Shown here piece after piece: positions 1 through 11,774 of a DNA stretch of 64,000 nt. Source of the stretch: Turritopsis dohrnii (Eukaryota; Cnidaria; Hydrozoa; Anthoathecata; Oceaniidae); contig BQMF02000366.1 in NCBI GenBank assembly GCA_027922465.2, positions 124,001-188,000 on the forward strand, given 5' to 3'. The number at the start of each line of letters is the position of its first letter. The stretch's first letter is position 1. Position numbers and translations under genes: made by a program. The notes under the pieces are model-generated. The model was given only the letters and a program-made list of their open reading frames with translations. It was not told the origin of the DNA and searched no databases.

Positions 1-1016
1 GAGCTACTTTATGTAGGCCAAAATAATTTTTTCTGCCAGATTGGAGGTTAAGTAAATAACCAATAAATTACTTCATCTGTTATCTTCTTCATTTTCTTGA
101 TTGCTTGTACATGAACAGGAAGAATCCACCAAATGAAAACATACTTGTAATGAATCAAATAAATAAATTTTCAATCACCTATACCATGATAGATTGGAAC
201 ACTCAGATAAATACACGATATTTCATCTATGTACTGGTCAAGATGGTCAGATAGAAAGAAAAGAAAAGAAATTATGCTAAGAAATAGAGTAAAATGACCA
301 AAATCAAGGTTAGAGACAAGCTCCTTGATCATTATCCGGCAGCAAAATAAAAACATATTTCTGCACTAGGCATTCATCAAATCAAATAGTGTACCCTACC
401 CTAAAAATGATCCATGGTTAAATAATTATGTCAACCACAATATAGTAAAAGATGGTGTTTCCAGAATTCCCTGAGACAAGTCCAAGAACCTATATATAAA
501 ACTACACAACAACAGATAAATTATGTACTGCTTCCTCTTTAATAAGAGCTACAACATTTTTTCCAGAATTTAATGTAGCATAGGAAACAAGAAGTCAAAC
601 TAAAACATTATGTAATTACCTTTTTCAAAAGAAGACATAACATAGGTTTTTGTAAAATGAAAGAGTAAATCCAAAGATGTTAAAGTGTTCCTGCATCCAA
701 AGTGATTTTTCGAGGGATGATAGAATACACAAAGTTGTTTCAGAAGTCTTATAGTTTTTGTAAATTCTGTTTCCTTGGGCAGATATTTTGATTTAAAAAT
801 CATAAAATCATACAATACATAATTATGATGTATAATTATGTATAAGAATAAGATTTTTATTCTTTGTTTATGTGTATAAACTCTCAATATATTATAACTT
901 CATTTTCTTATCACTCACTCAGAGTGAAAGCCCTTTCTCTCTATAGTAAATTAAAAAGATATAGTATTAATGATAACTTGCGATGAGAAGTTTAACCTAT
1001 ATACTATCTTATTATA
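1..1016. other. No gene recognised
   Basis: AT-rich sequence with only short chance ORFs on the minus strand (around 171-356 and 600-887) that have no recognisable motif, no codon pattern and no splice context. Nothing else is seen before the MITE at 1017. Confidence 0.6.
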
Positions 1017-1181
1017 CAGTGGCGGATCTAGAGGTATGTCGAAATTTGTGTAGAAGAGTGTTAGCAATCTAACCATGAAAGAAAAGTGTTCAAATAATCC
1101 CATTGGCAATATAAATTGAATTCACAAATTATGTTAATGCTCTCCTACACAAATTTCGACATACCTCTACATCCGCCACTG
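1017..1181. mobile_element. hAT-like MITE (165 bp, about 40-bp TIRs)
   Basis: The two ends are near-perfect inverted copies of about 40 bp, starting CAGTGGCGGATCTAGAGG on the left. The mirrored right end finishes CATCCGCCACTG. Termini of the CAGTGGCGGAT type are typical of hAT-derived MITEs. I cannot find a clean 8-bp target duplication, since ttattata and ttgcattg do not match. There is no coding capacity. A diverged relative lies at 47655-47797. Confidence 0.75.
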
Positions 1182-1670
1182 TTGCATTGCATAAAGTGAA
1201 CGTAAGATTTCGAAAATTAAATACATATCTCAGAAACTGGAAGTAAGTAATACTAACAAGCTGCATGGCTGCAACAGGTCACGACTTAAAGCTTTACTGT
1301 TATTTATTGCCTGAAGTGTTTTTTATTTTGCTATGTTTTTTCATTTTAACTGTATTATATACTTTTACTCTACATTTCTAGAGTTTGTAGACATCAAGAC
1401 AGGCCAAGGAGCGTGAAAACTAAGGGTTATTTGTAGATATTTTAATTTGAAATTTTAAAATAAAATGTGATATTATAACAAATTTATGTGTTGGAATTGC
1501 GTCGAAAAATACGCTTATGCTTTTTCTTCTCACTCGCGGAAAAGTAGGTTAGGTAAACCTCCCCCCAACCATGCTGGGTCATGCTTTAAAATGTTCAATC
1601 TTGAAGGGCTTATATAAATTGACAACTCTTAATTCGTTGAACTATGCATTCCCAAAAGGTAAAATCTGCA

Positions 1671-1787
1671 TACCGTTTTCTCTCTAACTAGCGCCCCTCT
1701 CCAGTAAGCGACCCTCTCTAATAAGCGCCCCCTAATTTCTAAAAAAATTTTATAAGCGCCCGGGCGCTTATTAGAGAGAATACGGTA
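1671..1787. mobile_element. Short MITE of the TACCG...GCGCC family (117 bp)
   Basis: The left end (TACCGTTTTCTCTCTAACTA) and the reverse complement of the right end (TACCGTATTCTCTCTAATAA) match over about 25 bp and both run into AGCGCC. It is internally GC-rich and non-coding. Related half-copies or relatives occur at 3399-3425, 7760-8350 and near 21050, so this is a dispersed family. Confidence 0.7.
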
Positions 1788-1820
1788 TTTGAAACTTACA
1801 AATGTTTCAGAACTTTAATA

Positions 1821-2053
1821 CACCTTTCCCGTAATTGATTGCGCAATATTTTTATCATGATCTACCTCGTTTTCAAAATGCTATACCATGACAACCGAAT
1901 CTCCCGTGCTCAATCATTAACATTATCACAATCATAACACTAATTGCTCATTACTGAAATGAGTCCCGTGCCATTCAACGTGCCATATCAACCTTTGCGA
2001 AAACGTGGCGGAGTATGGTAAAAAGTATTGCGCAATCAATTACGGGAAAGGTG
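1821..2053. mobile_element. MITE with about 33-bp TIRs (233 bp)
   Basis: The ends are inverted copies beginning CACCTTTCCCGTAATTGATT; the right end is its complement, finishing ACGGGAAAGGTG. TA lies directly outside both ends (TA before 1821 and TA after 2053), which would fit a TA target duplication of Tc1/mariner or PIF type. There is no coding capacity. Confidence 0.75.
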
Positions 2054-3593
2054 TATTTACCTTATCGATCCTTATTACACCAGCCTTAAATGGCGTTATT
2101 TTTTGAGTGGCGGTATTAGGGCGGGCGTTAGAGGTCTCTGAAATTATTACGCCGACCTTTCAAAATAAGACCATTAGCATGTATTTTGATGGGTTTTTTT
2201 ATTTGTCGGTATTGGTATTTTGCTGTTCGAAAATTTTTGAATTTGAAAATTTTTTATGCAGGCTTAATATAAAAACTTCAGTCAAAAAAGTTAAGTAGAA
2301 CGGTAGTTATGAAAGGTCATTAGTTTCAAAAATTGGACAAAAGATGTCAACACTTGTCAATTTTTATGCAAAAAGTTTGTCAGGGGTATAAGCAAACAAG
2401 AGACAACTAAACAAATGAAATGGTTATATAAGTATCATACAATAACTAGCAGCAAATATTTACATCTGAAATTTAGGATTAAATACTAAGGAACCACACA
2501 TATTATCTAAAATTAGTAGCATTAAAACCTTAAAATATGGAGTAAAAATTCCATGCAAAATGCCAGAAGTAAACGACCCTTTCTAAACTTTTCATTCTAT
2601 GTTTTTAAAGTGAAATTAATTTCAATTTAAGGCTCAAATAGAGAAACTGCCCAAATGAAAATATGAGTTTGGCAAAATACCTAAATGAAGAAATTTTGGT
2701 GCACAGTCAATTCGATTTATTTGGCGCAGGTTTGATTTTGCGCAGCCAAGATTATTTTAAATTTGGCACAATTCGGACTTCTTGGTCAAAATTTACACTA
2801 ATTTTAGACTATTTTTATGTTTTTCGAAGAAAAGATTTATATATTTGGTACAGCTCAGTGTAAATTTGGTGCAACTTTTTGCGCCAAAACTTCTTCACTT
2901 AAGGTAATTACAAAATGATAAAGTTCAGAGTTAATAAACAAAACATTTAATCAGCTCACTGTAAATTTGGTGCAGTTTTATTTTGGTGCATCTTTTTGCG
3001 CCAAAACTATATATGAACTATATATGTCTATATGAAGACAAAGAGAAAAAATTCAGTTTTAAATTTTTATATTCCTTAAATGCTGAACGGAAGATAACTT
3101 AACAAAATGATTAGAAAAAAAACTAAGCAAAGCTGCACGGACAAAAACCTTTATACACTTTAAATAAAACAACAACAAAGCAAAACAAAATATGAAGCAA
3201 GATTAAACAATGTATACTGGATTAACAGAAAAATAAAAATAACAAAACATACTGTATCTTGTCAAAGCTGTAAAATAAACTAGTGATTCAAAGTTTCTTT
3301 AAGCATAAAACAACTGTAAAACCTATATAAAAACTCCACAGTAAAGATGAGATTCATTATCTCAATTTCAGATGGAAGGTCTGTAAATACTCGATATATA
3401 CCGTATTCTCTCTAATAAGCGCCATGTTCCCAAATTTTTGGCTAAAGAAAAAGTGCACAACACGTACATTGCTTCCCAGCAGTTGATCCAAAACGTTCAA
3501 AATTGCCTTGATGGAATAGACCCTGTGTTACTTTATAAAACAACATTATATATATATTGATACTGTGTAAAAACTGTTACAATGTGTAGCGAT
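2054..3593. other. No gene; repeated TTTGGTGCA/GCGCCAAAA words
   Basis: No coding signal is supported. Between about 2655 and 3010 the words TTTGGTGCA and GCGCCAAAA recur in both orientations, suggesting a decayed inverted-repeat element whose ends I cannot fix. A 27-bp half-copy of the TACCG MITE family sits at 3399-3425. Confidence 0.5.
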
Positions 3594-4007
3594 ACACGTT
3601 TTTTTTTTAAGAAACACGTTTTCCCAGGCAGCCTCAATGTTTCTTAAGATTTTCATGATTTGAGCCTGAAATGTTTCTTAGATGTTTCTTAAATTTTAGT
3701 TAGAAAAAACGTCTAGAAACATGGCGCATATTACATAACTAAGCTAAGAATAGACATATAAGATGTTAATAAGAGGTTTACAACCATATTTATGTGAATA
3801 TATATATAGTTTTAACCATTGTATATATTTGTTTTCTTTTTTTTTCGATATGGAAGAGTAACTTCCTGTTATATTAGCATTCCCTCAAAAATATATCAGT
3901 TGTGTTTCTTAATCTCAGCCTGACAATGCTTCTTACGTGTTTCTTAAGATTTTGCCATTTTGAGCCTCATGTTTCCTAAACTCGTGTTTCTTAAAAAAAA
4001 AACGTGT
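3594..4007. mobile_element. MITE with 25-bp TIRs and TTTCTTAAG repeats (414 bp)
   Basis: Both ends carry the 25-bp inverted repeat ACACG-T10-AAGAAACACG. The interior repeats TTTCTTAAGATTTT and TGAGCCT several times in both orientations. It is non-coding. No convincing target-site duplication is visible. Confidence 0.7.
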
Positions 4008-4252
4008 ATTAGAAAGACAAAATAGCAAAAGTATTGTTAAAATAGTTTTAACACTCAAGGAACCTCTAGTTCTATGTAACAGTTTTCTCGTTTTGTATTC
4101 GAATTCGAAATCGTAATCGTAATCACATAAGTTATGGTTTCTTCTCGTAGTTGTTTGTTTTTCTCGTGGTTTTTGGATTGTTCTTGTGGTTTTTCGTAGT
4201 TTTTTTTTCGAATAAGCAGTGGGGTGGGCACTCCGGGGAAAAAATTGTAAAT

Positions 4253-4288
<36 letters not shown>

Positions 4289-4350
4289 TTATAAAATGCA
4301 CCACAGGGAATTTTCCCAAAATTACATAAAATGGGGGGGGGGGGGGGGGG
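4253..4350. repeat. Two poly(G) runs (34 G and 18 G)
   Basis: Uninterrupted G runs occupy 4253-4286 (34 bases) and 4333-4350 (18 bases), 46 bp apart and both on the plus strand, in otherwise AT-rich DNA. Such runs can form G-quadruplexes and are also places where sequencing or assembly lengths are unreliable. A minus-strand ORF here encodes only polyproline because of the runs and is not taken as a gene. Confidence 0.9.
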
Positions 4351-5440
4351 TTGATAATAAAGTGGGGGTGAGGGTGGAAACTGTGGAAGTGAGATAAGGT
4401 TTGGCTTTTTCCTGCAAGCACTCTTATTATAGAAGTATTGTATAGTTATACTTTATATAGTACAAAAAAAACAGTGTTTTGTGAGTCGATTTGTGAGAAG
4501 AGATCTTCAATACATGATTATTATGTTTGCTTAAACGTCTAATGAGTTATGATGAAATTGCAGTAGAGTACCATAATTTACAGTTGTTTCGAATTCACTC
4601 ATTCACAATTTGTTCGAGTCCGCACTTGTTTTCAACGATCCAAATGCCAGTAGCAGTACGCCGGAATTTTAAGAAAACAATGTACGTATAATTTACAGAC
4701 CAAACATTTTGAGAATTTGGAAGAAAAAAGTAATAATAGTAAGAAATACAGTCGAGATCTACTTTTTCCCAAAATTTCGCCTCGCCTCGCGCCACCACAG
4801 CCGTAATTAAACAGTTCTCGGCATTGCCGTGACCTGAACAAGAGGCTTTTTGATCTCTATCATATTGGTTCATATCATTTTGGACATAGGATCCTTTTAA
4901 AGTTCTTAAATTCAAAACCAGACAGTCATCTCGAACCAAGAAAAATTATACTGAACTGTACAAATAAGTTACCAGGTAGAGATACTGGTGCTAAAAAACC
5001 CATGCAGCTGCCTCCGCAAAACAACTCAGAAAAATAACAATGACTTTGTGTATTATAAACTCAGTCATTCAAACGTAACTCCATAACATTTACAGATGCA
5101 TTTTTGGTTAACAGAAACAGATACCAAAAAATATTTATATACATCATTAATCAATAAAGGAAAGGCTTCGGTTCAGTTGACACAAACAAACTTATTATAC
5201 ATAGCTGAGCTAATAATTAACTGTCGTCATACTTATGGTCAACGAATTATGGTGCTAATAATCCATGCTAATCATTTATTTTACATAAAATAATAAAACA
5301 CTTGCTTTAAAGTAGCCACAATGTTTTCATTTCGCAAAAGCAAAAGAAGAGACATAACTCGAAAAAAATGCTTTTCCTAGATTTTGAAGTCAGTTTTCAA
5401 CATATGCATTAAGTGAATTCAAAATTTCCTAATTAGAGGG
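4351..5440. other. No gene recognised
   Basis: ORFs of 60-114 codons on both strands overlap one another and show no family motif. No repeat structure is clear to me in this stretch. Confidence 0.5.
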
Positions 5441-5602
5441 TATGCATCTACCGGTTTCAAACCATCAAACTTCTCAATGAAAACTCTGTTAAAAGCGTTT
5501 GGAAGAACGAGACATCACTTGGCCGAAACCTCACCCTCCCAAACAAATTTCACAAGGTTTTGACCGTAAAGATTAGCTGGTTTGAAACCGGTAGATGCAT
5601 AT
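5441..5602. mobile_element. MITE with perfect 24-bp TIRs (162 bp)
   Basis: The ends are exact inverted copies: TATGCATCTACCGGTTTCAA plus CCA on the left, mirrored on the right. If the outermost TA is the target duplication, the element proper is 5443-5600 with 22-bp TIRs. It has no coding capacity. The perfect termini suggest relatively recent mobility or hairpin-driven conservation. Confidence 0.8.
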
Positions 5603-5717
5603 ACAGTTAATACTTCATTATTGCTATCAAAAGCTGCAACGATGTTTTCTAGCGAATCCATGTTGAACTGGGTCTAATTCGAAGGTCCCCCACGGTCGTT
5701 TTGTGCAGATTTGATGA

Positions 5718-5872
5718 CCATTCATTCAATAAAGTGTGTAAACCCATGGTTGTACCTTAGGAAAATTTTCTTCTGGTTCATTCATTTAGAGTGTGTAAAC
5801 CCATGGCTCCTTAGGCAATTTTTCTTCCAGTTTATTCATTAAAGTGTGTAAACTCGGGACTCCTTAGGCAGG
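5718..5872. repeat. Tandem repeat, about 64-bp unit, about 2.5 copies
   Basis: The phrase TTCATT...AGTGTGTAAACCCATGG...CCTTAGG...AATTTTCTTC recurs three times at about 60-64-bp spacing with a few substitutions. It is non-coding. Confidence 0.7.
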
Positions 5873-7759
5873 TGAGCGTTAGGCTCTAGTCTGTGTTGTC
5901 AATGTGACTATGAGAAGTCCTTTTCGGGGCAGAGATCACTACCTATAAACTCAAGCTTTAAAAAACATTAATTTTTAACATCATGGCGCGCGCCGCGCCT
6001 CGCCGGGAGAATAATAATCCTATTTTTTGGGAAAGAAAGGATCGGGCGGATTGGATACGGGAATCTCTTGATATTTTCGATTATTTTCTGATTATTGTAA
6101 TACAATACCTTTTTCATACAATTTTATGAAAAACATTATTTAACTGATTTTGGGTTAGGCATTTGCCTAAGTTGCCTAACCCTGGATCCACTCCTGAGTG
6201 ATGAATTTTTTTAAATCTCAATCACAACGGTATCTGTAATTGTTTTCATATCCATCTGTTAATTGATCACAAAAAATCGGAGTAATTAAATGTAGGATAA
6301 AATCCCTTATAACTTCTGAAATATTTAAAATTGCAATGTGATTTTAATCTCAGTGGATAGCCCTTCTAATTCTCTTTCTTTTGGTATAAAACTTTTCTTA
6401 TATTAAGAATTATGTCAAACACCACTGTATAGTCAGAAAAATACTAATTGCGTCTGTATTCGTTATTTTTAATTCTTAATGGTGTTAGCAATGCTGAGCG
6501 CTCGTCAAATGGACAAGAAACAGAATTTCCACATGGCCCCAAAAGCAACGGACTATATTTGTATCAAATTTTATTTTTGTAAATGAGGCAGTTACGTTTT
6601 CAATATAAACAGTTACAAAGTCATAAAATTGTTTTTTTTTTCATTTTAGCCACGTTATTACAAGACGTTACATGTTGCTCGCGTGAAACCCAAATTGATC
6701 AGTCTTGTCTTTTATGGCAAGCGATCGCAGGCCTACGCGCCCACACACGCCTTATGTAACGCCTGATATCAATAATTATTGTGAGATGGTTGGTTGTCAT
6801 CTTCACATTATTTTCAATACTTTTTATTTAAAAAAACCCTTTCTTTCCAGAACTTAATACACTTGCATTTTCAAAAGCCACATCATAGAATTTACTTACT
6901 GGTATTTCTATTATGTGATGACATAGAATGATAACATCAAAAGAAGGAAAGTATTTTTATATATCATAAAGGTATCATGAGCAGAACATATCTGTATGTA
7001 AAAGTCATGATCCATATATTTTATGAAGCACGTTAAGCGTGAAAAAGTATGTAAATGTTATCCACATATATTTTCAAAGTGACAAATGGCTTTCACACAA
7101 AACCGTACAGGTTATTTCTTACATAAGTTCATAGAGTTTCCTTGTTTTCATTTTTTTGTATCTTGGTAATTTAACGGAACATTTCATTAAAAAAAAAAAC
7201 AATTTCAAAATTAACATTACGTCCAACTCTCTTCAGTCTTATTTTTATTCTTTTATTTATTTTTAGGTTTTCAATACCTTTTAAGTTTCTAATAGAAATT
7301 TTTATTTGAGTGACTGTGAGATCGAGGACCTAGATAGCAGTTTTTATTTCAAACTGAAATAGTTATCCTCTGTAAATATACTTATAGATAAATCAACGAA
7401 AAAATAAAAAAAATCTTGTATTGGTTTCCACCAGAACTGAAACCGTAAATTTCTAAAGAGCAGCTAGGACATCAAGATCACGATGACCATTTTGTTCGAC
7501 AGCCCTATTTTCTAATATTCAGTTGTACAATGCCTCTTTAACCTGCACGTGCAAAATTTGTTTTGTTGGATTTGATAAAAATTTTTTCAAACGGTGTCAT
7601 AAAGAACGTTTCACATTACTGCAATATATTGCCATCAATATATAGCAATATATTGCGGAATATTGCTATACATGTCTACGGTACTGCCATATAAGCTGAT
7701 GCTGTTGTGTATAGTACTGCGGTGTAGCCAGAGTTTGTTTGGGTAGAATATTGGTGAAT
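5873..7759. other. No gene recognised
   Basis: AT-rich DNA with no ORF of note. A short CG-rich patch (GGCGCGCGCCGCGCC near 5985) stands out in base composition, but nothing links it to a promoter or gene. Confidence 0.5.
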
Positions 7760-8350
7760 TACTGTAGATGACCGAATAAGCGCTTAGATTTTATAACTTT
7801 TATAACTATTTTATTTTATATCTTATAACTTTTACAGTGGGCGATTATACGGAAAGAGCGCTTGGTTTGGGCGGTTAATAAGAAAATAACTAAATTTGCT
7901 AATACAGTTCATCTTTTCGCTGAATTTTTTCCGTTTTGATACCACTAACCCAATAATTCCTCTTCTTCATCATCTTCACCATCTTCATCTAAAGCACGAG
8001 GTCCGCTGTTGCCAAGTCGATATCGTCTTCTTCAATTTGGTTACTTGTAAACGGATTTTCATCGTGTTCAAATAAAATGGAAAGCTCGATAAATACTCTC
8101 ACTTTGAGATAATCATTCCCGCGTTATTAAGTTTCCTTTAGTTTCATTATGCTGAAATACATGTTCAACTAAAAACCATTTTTTTCTCAATATTTTATGT
8201 TTTTGCTGAATAAGCGTCCAGTTTCAGTTTTGTACCTGGACGCTTAATCGGAACCTGGGTGCTTATTTCAAAGTTTTCTTTTAAACCTCGGCGTATATAC
8301 GGACGGGGCGCTTAATCGAGTCCTGGGCGCTAAATCTGTCATTTACGGTA
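7760..8350. mobile_element. Larger relative of the TACCG/GCGCTTA MITE family (591 bp)
   Basis: The left end (TACTGTAGATGACCGAATAA, then GCGC) and the reverse complement of the right end (TACCGTAAATGACAGATTTA, then GCGCC) match imperfectly over about 25 bp. The interior is rich in AATAAGCGC/GCGCTTA words shared with the element at 1671-1787. No coding capacity is seen. Confidence 0.55.
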
Positions 8351-9232
8351 TGTGACTCTGGAAAAACACATTTCCTGAATATTCGAAAATGTGGAAACAT
8401 CGAGGACTGTTTTTATGGAAAAACGTCGATAACAAAACAGATTCGTAATCACAAGCCTGAAACTACATAAAAAAAAAGTTTTCGCGTGCGATTAATCAGG
8501 CGTAAAATCGTTTGAATTTCCGATACAGTAAATCTTTTTACTATGTTGCAGTCCGTTTTTACAAAACTTTATTCTAAATGTAATATGATTTTCTTAACAT
8601 GAAGGTTTTCTTTAACTAAATACTTTAAAGAGAGACGTTATTAAATTCGTTCTTACCTCCAATAAATTCATTCAGCACTAAAGGTATTAACAATGCACCA
8701 ATCCGATACATGCTTTGCCAATATAATAAAACACAATTCTGCAAGGTTGGATTTGCTACTTTACAAGAAGAAAATAAGGCGGTTATCGTTCCAAATAATT
8801 GCTATTTTTTAAAAACAAAATTAAATTACACAACAAGTTTATTATAACGGTAGCTTTTCGATTTTATTAAACCAATTTCTATGCTTTTTTGCCATCAAAA
8901 AGCTTCTGAAAACATTTGTTAAGCTCCAGGAAAATCGTATGAATGATTCACGTCACAAAGTATGTCTTTATAATTATTGATTTACACTCTTACTTTTCCA
9001 AGTTTCTCTTAGTATGAAAGATCATTATACCCCTTTGTTTGTAACGAAAATAAATTTTGTTGTTTGAAGAGAACAAATATGAAATATTATATAATTGTAT
9101 ACTGTGTTCAACAATAAGATCAATTTGGAAAAACAATAACAATTACATAACAATTTTTTATCTCTTTCACTTTAACAAAGCCACTCTTTCGCACGTTTGA
9201 ATAAATTTTAGTTGAGAGTTTCAGATGTCATA
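8351..9232. other. No gene recognised
   Basis: AT-rich stretch with only very short ORFs. I see no RNA gene or repeat that can be supported. Confidence 0.5.
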
Positions 9233-10060
9233 CAGTGTGTCTCAGAATGTTTTATCCACAAACTTTCAATACGTTTTTTTTCAAAAATTATTCGTCAAAT
9301 TTTTGCGATTTACTCTCCATATGAAAGCTCTTTTCAAACTTTTTCATCATTCTTCCGAAAGTTATTGAGGAAAATGTCATGGTTTCAGATCATTAACTTC
9401 ATTAACTTGTTAAAGATCAATTAACGCTTGTAACAATACAACAAGTTAACAAACACAATCAGATGAGTTCAAACATAAGTTCTGTCGTTAGAAATTCTTA
9501 AGCCTCGAATTTTATTACCGAACAAGTTGATAAGATAAAACTTTTAGGAACTAAATGCGTGTACTTTTGCTTAACAAGTTCAAAAGACTTTATGATCGTA
9601 ACAAAAGAAACTTGCCTTATCAAAATGTCATTAAGGAACTGTTAGTTGATCTTTAAGAAATGAATAATCCAAATCTGTGTGTTATTCTTCAATAACTTTT
9701 CGAAGAATAATCATTTTCTTGAAAATATTATATTAATCAAGAAATAGACACTGACAGTGTGCGGATAAGTCTTTCTGAGATACCCTGTGTAACGGCATAA
9801 AAGATTTTGCATTTTTAAACAATAAGGATATGGCTGTTAACATTTGTCTTAAATGATCGTTAAGAAATTAATGAGTTTTTGCAAAGTTTCTTTTTTTTCC
9901 ATTTTCTCCTCTTCCTCTTTTCAATTTCCTACAAAAGATACATCGTGGGAAAAGCAAAAAGATCAGAATTCCATTGATATAAAATTTATATGAATAATTT
10001 GGATACTTTGTTTAAAATCTGCGGTTACATGTTTTGTTGCCAACTTTTTGAAACACACTG
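9233..10060. mobile_element. Non-autonomous mariner-like element (828 bp) with TA target duplication
   Basis: The left end CAGTGTGTCTCAGAATG and the right end, read in reverse (CAGTGTGTTTCAAAAAG), are inverted copies. Each is flanked by TA (9231-9232 and 10061-10062). CAGTGTGT termini and a TA duplication are typical of Tc1/mariner. No transposase is recognisable, and the 70-codon ORF near the left end is not a mariner protein. A dispersed repeat (9855-9992) lies inside. Confidence 0.7.
9855..9992. repeat. Dispersed repeat, copy A of three
   Basis: Starts GATCGTTAAGAAATTA, runs through a pyrimidine-rich TTTTCTCCTCTTCCTC block and ends ATTCCATTGATATAA. Recognisable copies with the same block order are at 46849-46965 and 52274-52392 on the same strand. 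It is non-coding and its class is unknown. Confidence 0.65.
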
Positions 10061-10477
10061 TATAAAATCTGCCATAATGTTACAGACTATTTTACAATAC
10101 CGATAATGGGAGAGGTTATTAATGTGGTTACTTTTTAACATGGCGAAAATAGTGGCATAACTCATTTTAGATTTTGCGACAGCCGTGGTGAAGTAAAGTC
10201 TTCTATCTCGCCCTCCTCCTCGTTCTCCTCCTGCTAGGATTTTAAATGTTTGTTGGTTCCTTATTATTATACCATTACATAGACATTTGTCCAAGATTTC
10301 CATTAATGTACAGTGTATGCACAAACAAGCAGGTCTCTATATTTTAGGGAGCATATCTTTTGTTCTTTTTTGCATCAGATGAAAGATAATTGCTTGCTCT
10401 TTCTGAACCAATGTCCTTTTTGACTTATTTTATAGGTATCTGTTACAGATTTTAGAATGAGAACACGCAAATAAATA

Positions 10478-11237
10478 CAGTGTGTTCACGAAAATGTGAC
10501 ACCTGGTTTAACACAAATACCTTTTCAAATGTTCACCAATGCAATGCCGTTTTTATGCCGTTGGAAAGACGAATGTAAGACCTTTCAAAAAATATAAGTT
10601 GTTATTTGTAAAAAGCTTTATTTTAAAGAATGACTATTTTTTCTTTCGACACGGTTGTTAATTTTATAATGATCAATAAAACAGACTTTTAACGAGCAAT
10701 TAACTCTTTGTTTCGTTGAAACAACCGCTGTTGGTGGTGTTGTGATATGAAATGTTTTGAAGAGGCACAATTTTTGTCATTGTGGAAACTTACCTTAAGT
10801 TTTTTTATTATGATTTAACAACTTTGTATTCCCAATGTCTAGCGAAAATCTTTATAAGCAAGAAAGAACATTTTAAAAAGTTTTTTTTAAATCTTTATAA
10901 AACATTTTTAGAAATGAAACTTTTATGTTTCAAGTTTGTAAAGAATATGTGTTTTCCAAGTATAAATGCAGCTTTATCACAATCTTTCGATTTTTCATGA
11001 CTTTCCATATTACTCCTATTCAAGCAAGCGATAATTGATCATTTTGATTTAATTGCGTGATTTCAAGGTAAAATCCATTATAATTCCCCCAAAATTTATT
11101 TTTCTATTAAAAAGGCCATGTAATTAGAGAGAACAAAATATTTTCTTTCTCTTGATATAAAAACTATAAAAACAAGCACGAAAAACATACGATATCCTTT
11201 TTGAAAGTTAGGTGCCCACTTTCTCGTGAACACACTG
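10478..11237. mobile_element. Second CAGTGTGT element (760 bp)
   Basis: The left end CAGTGTGTTCACGAAAATG and the reversed right end CAGTGTGTTCACGAGAAAG continue to match into CACCT, giving TIRs of about 26 bp. TA precedes the left end, while the right flank is TT, so a target duplication is at best degenerate. No transposase is seen. Its right end is only five bases from the left border of the tandem recombinase element. Confidence 0.65.
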
Positions 11238-11242
11238 TTATT

Positions 11243-11250
11243 ATTATATA
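11243..11250. repeat. Left core word ATTATATA (attL-like)
   Basis: The 8-bp word at the left border of unit 1, repeated at 15901-15908 and 20593-20600. Inside it is the arm GCGTATAAAC; outside it is host-like GTTATT. Only one arm is present, as expected for an integrated end. Confidence 0.7.
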
Positions 11251-11774
11251 GCGTATAAACTTATTTTGTTCCTTTGTATAAGTAAATTTGCAAAGCAATG
11301 GAGCATAAACATTTTTATCATTTGCACGTGTTCCTATTTCGTTAGTTCCTTTTGTTATAAAAGGAACAATTTCTGAGGCACTCTTGGGACCTTTAAAGTT
11401 TTTTTCAGATGCACGATGTTTTATAGAATAGAAAAGTCTTTGCAAGACCGATGTTTAATATCCTAAACGGTCTATGTTGTTCTGTATTCTGCTAACTTGC
11501 AATGTATTTGTACGGAAGGCTTTGTTCCGTTATATATGAGACAGAATGTTCCTATTGGTGTAATCATTATAAAAATCATGCAGTCGTGTATAATACAGAA
11601 CACAAGTGGAAAACCCTAAAAACTTTCTGCTGACCACTTTAATTCGGTCTGTCAGTTTCCGCAAGTTTGCAATAAAAGAACAGCTTTTTGATTGGTCGAA
11701 ATTCACACGTTTCCTAATTAAAACATTTGCATAAAAGGGATCGTTCTGATCTTCTGATTCACTACGTGACAGAG

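Noticed and set aside
3933..4421. 162-codon minus-strand ORF rich in proline
   Set aside because: The prolines come only from the poly(G) runs; the rest overlaps a MITE and shows no motif.
5985..6010. GC-rich GGCGCGCGCCGCGCC patch as a CpG-island promoter
   Set aside because: Only about 25 bp long with no gene on either side.
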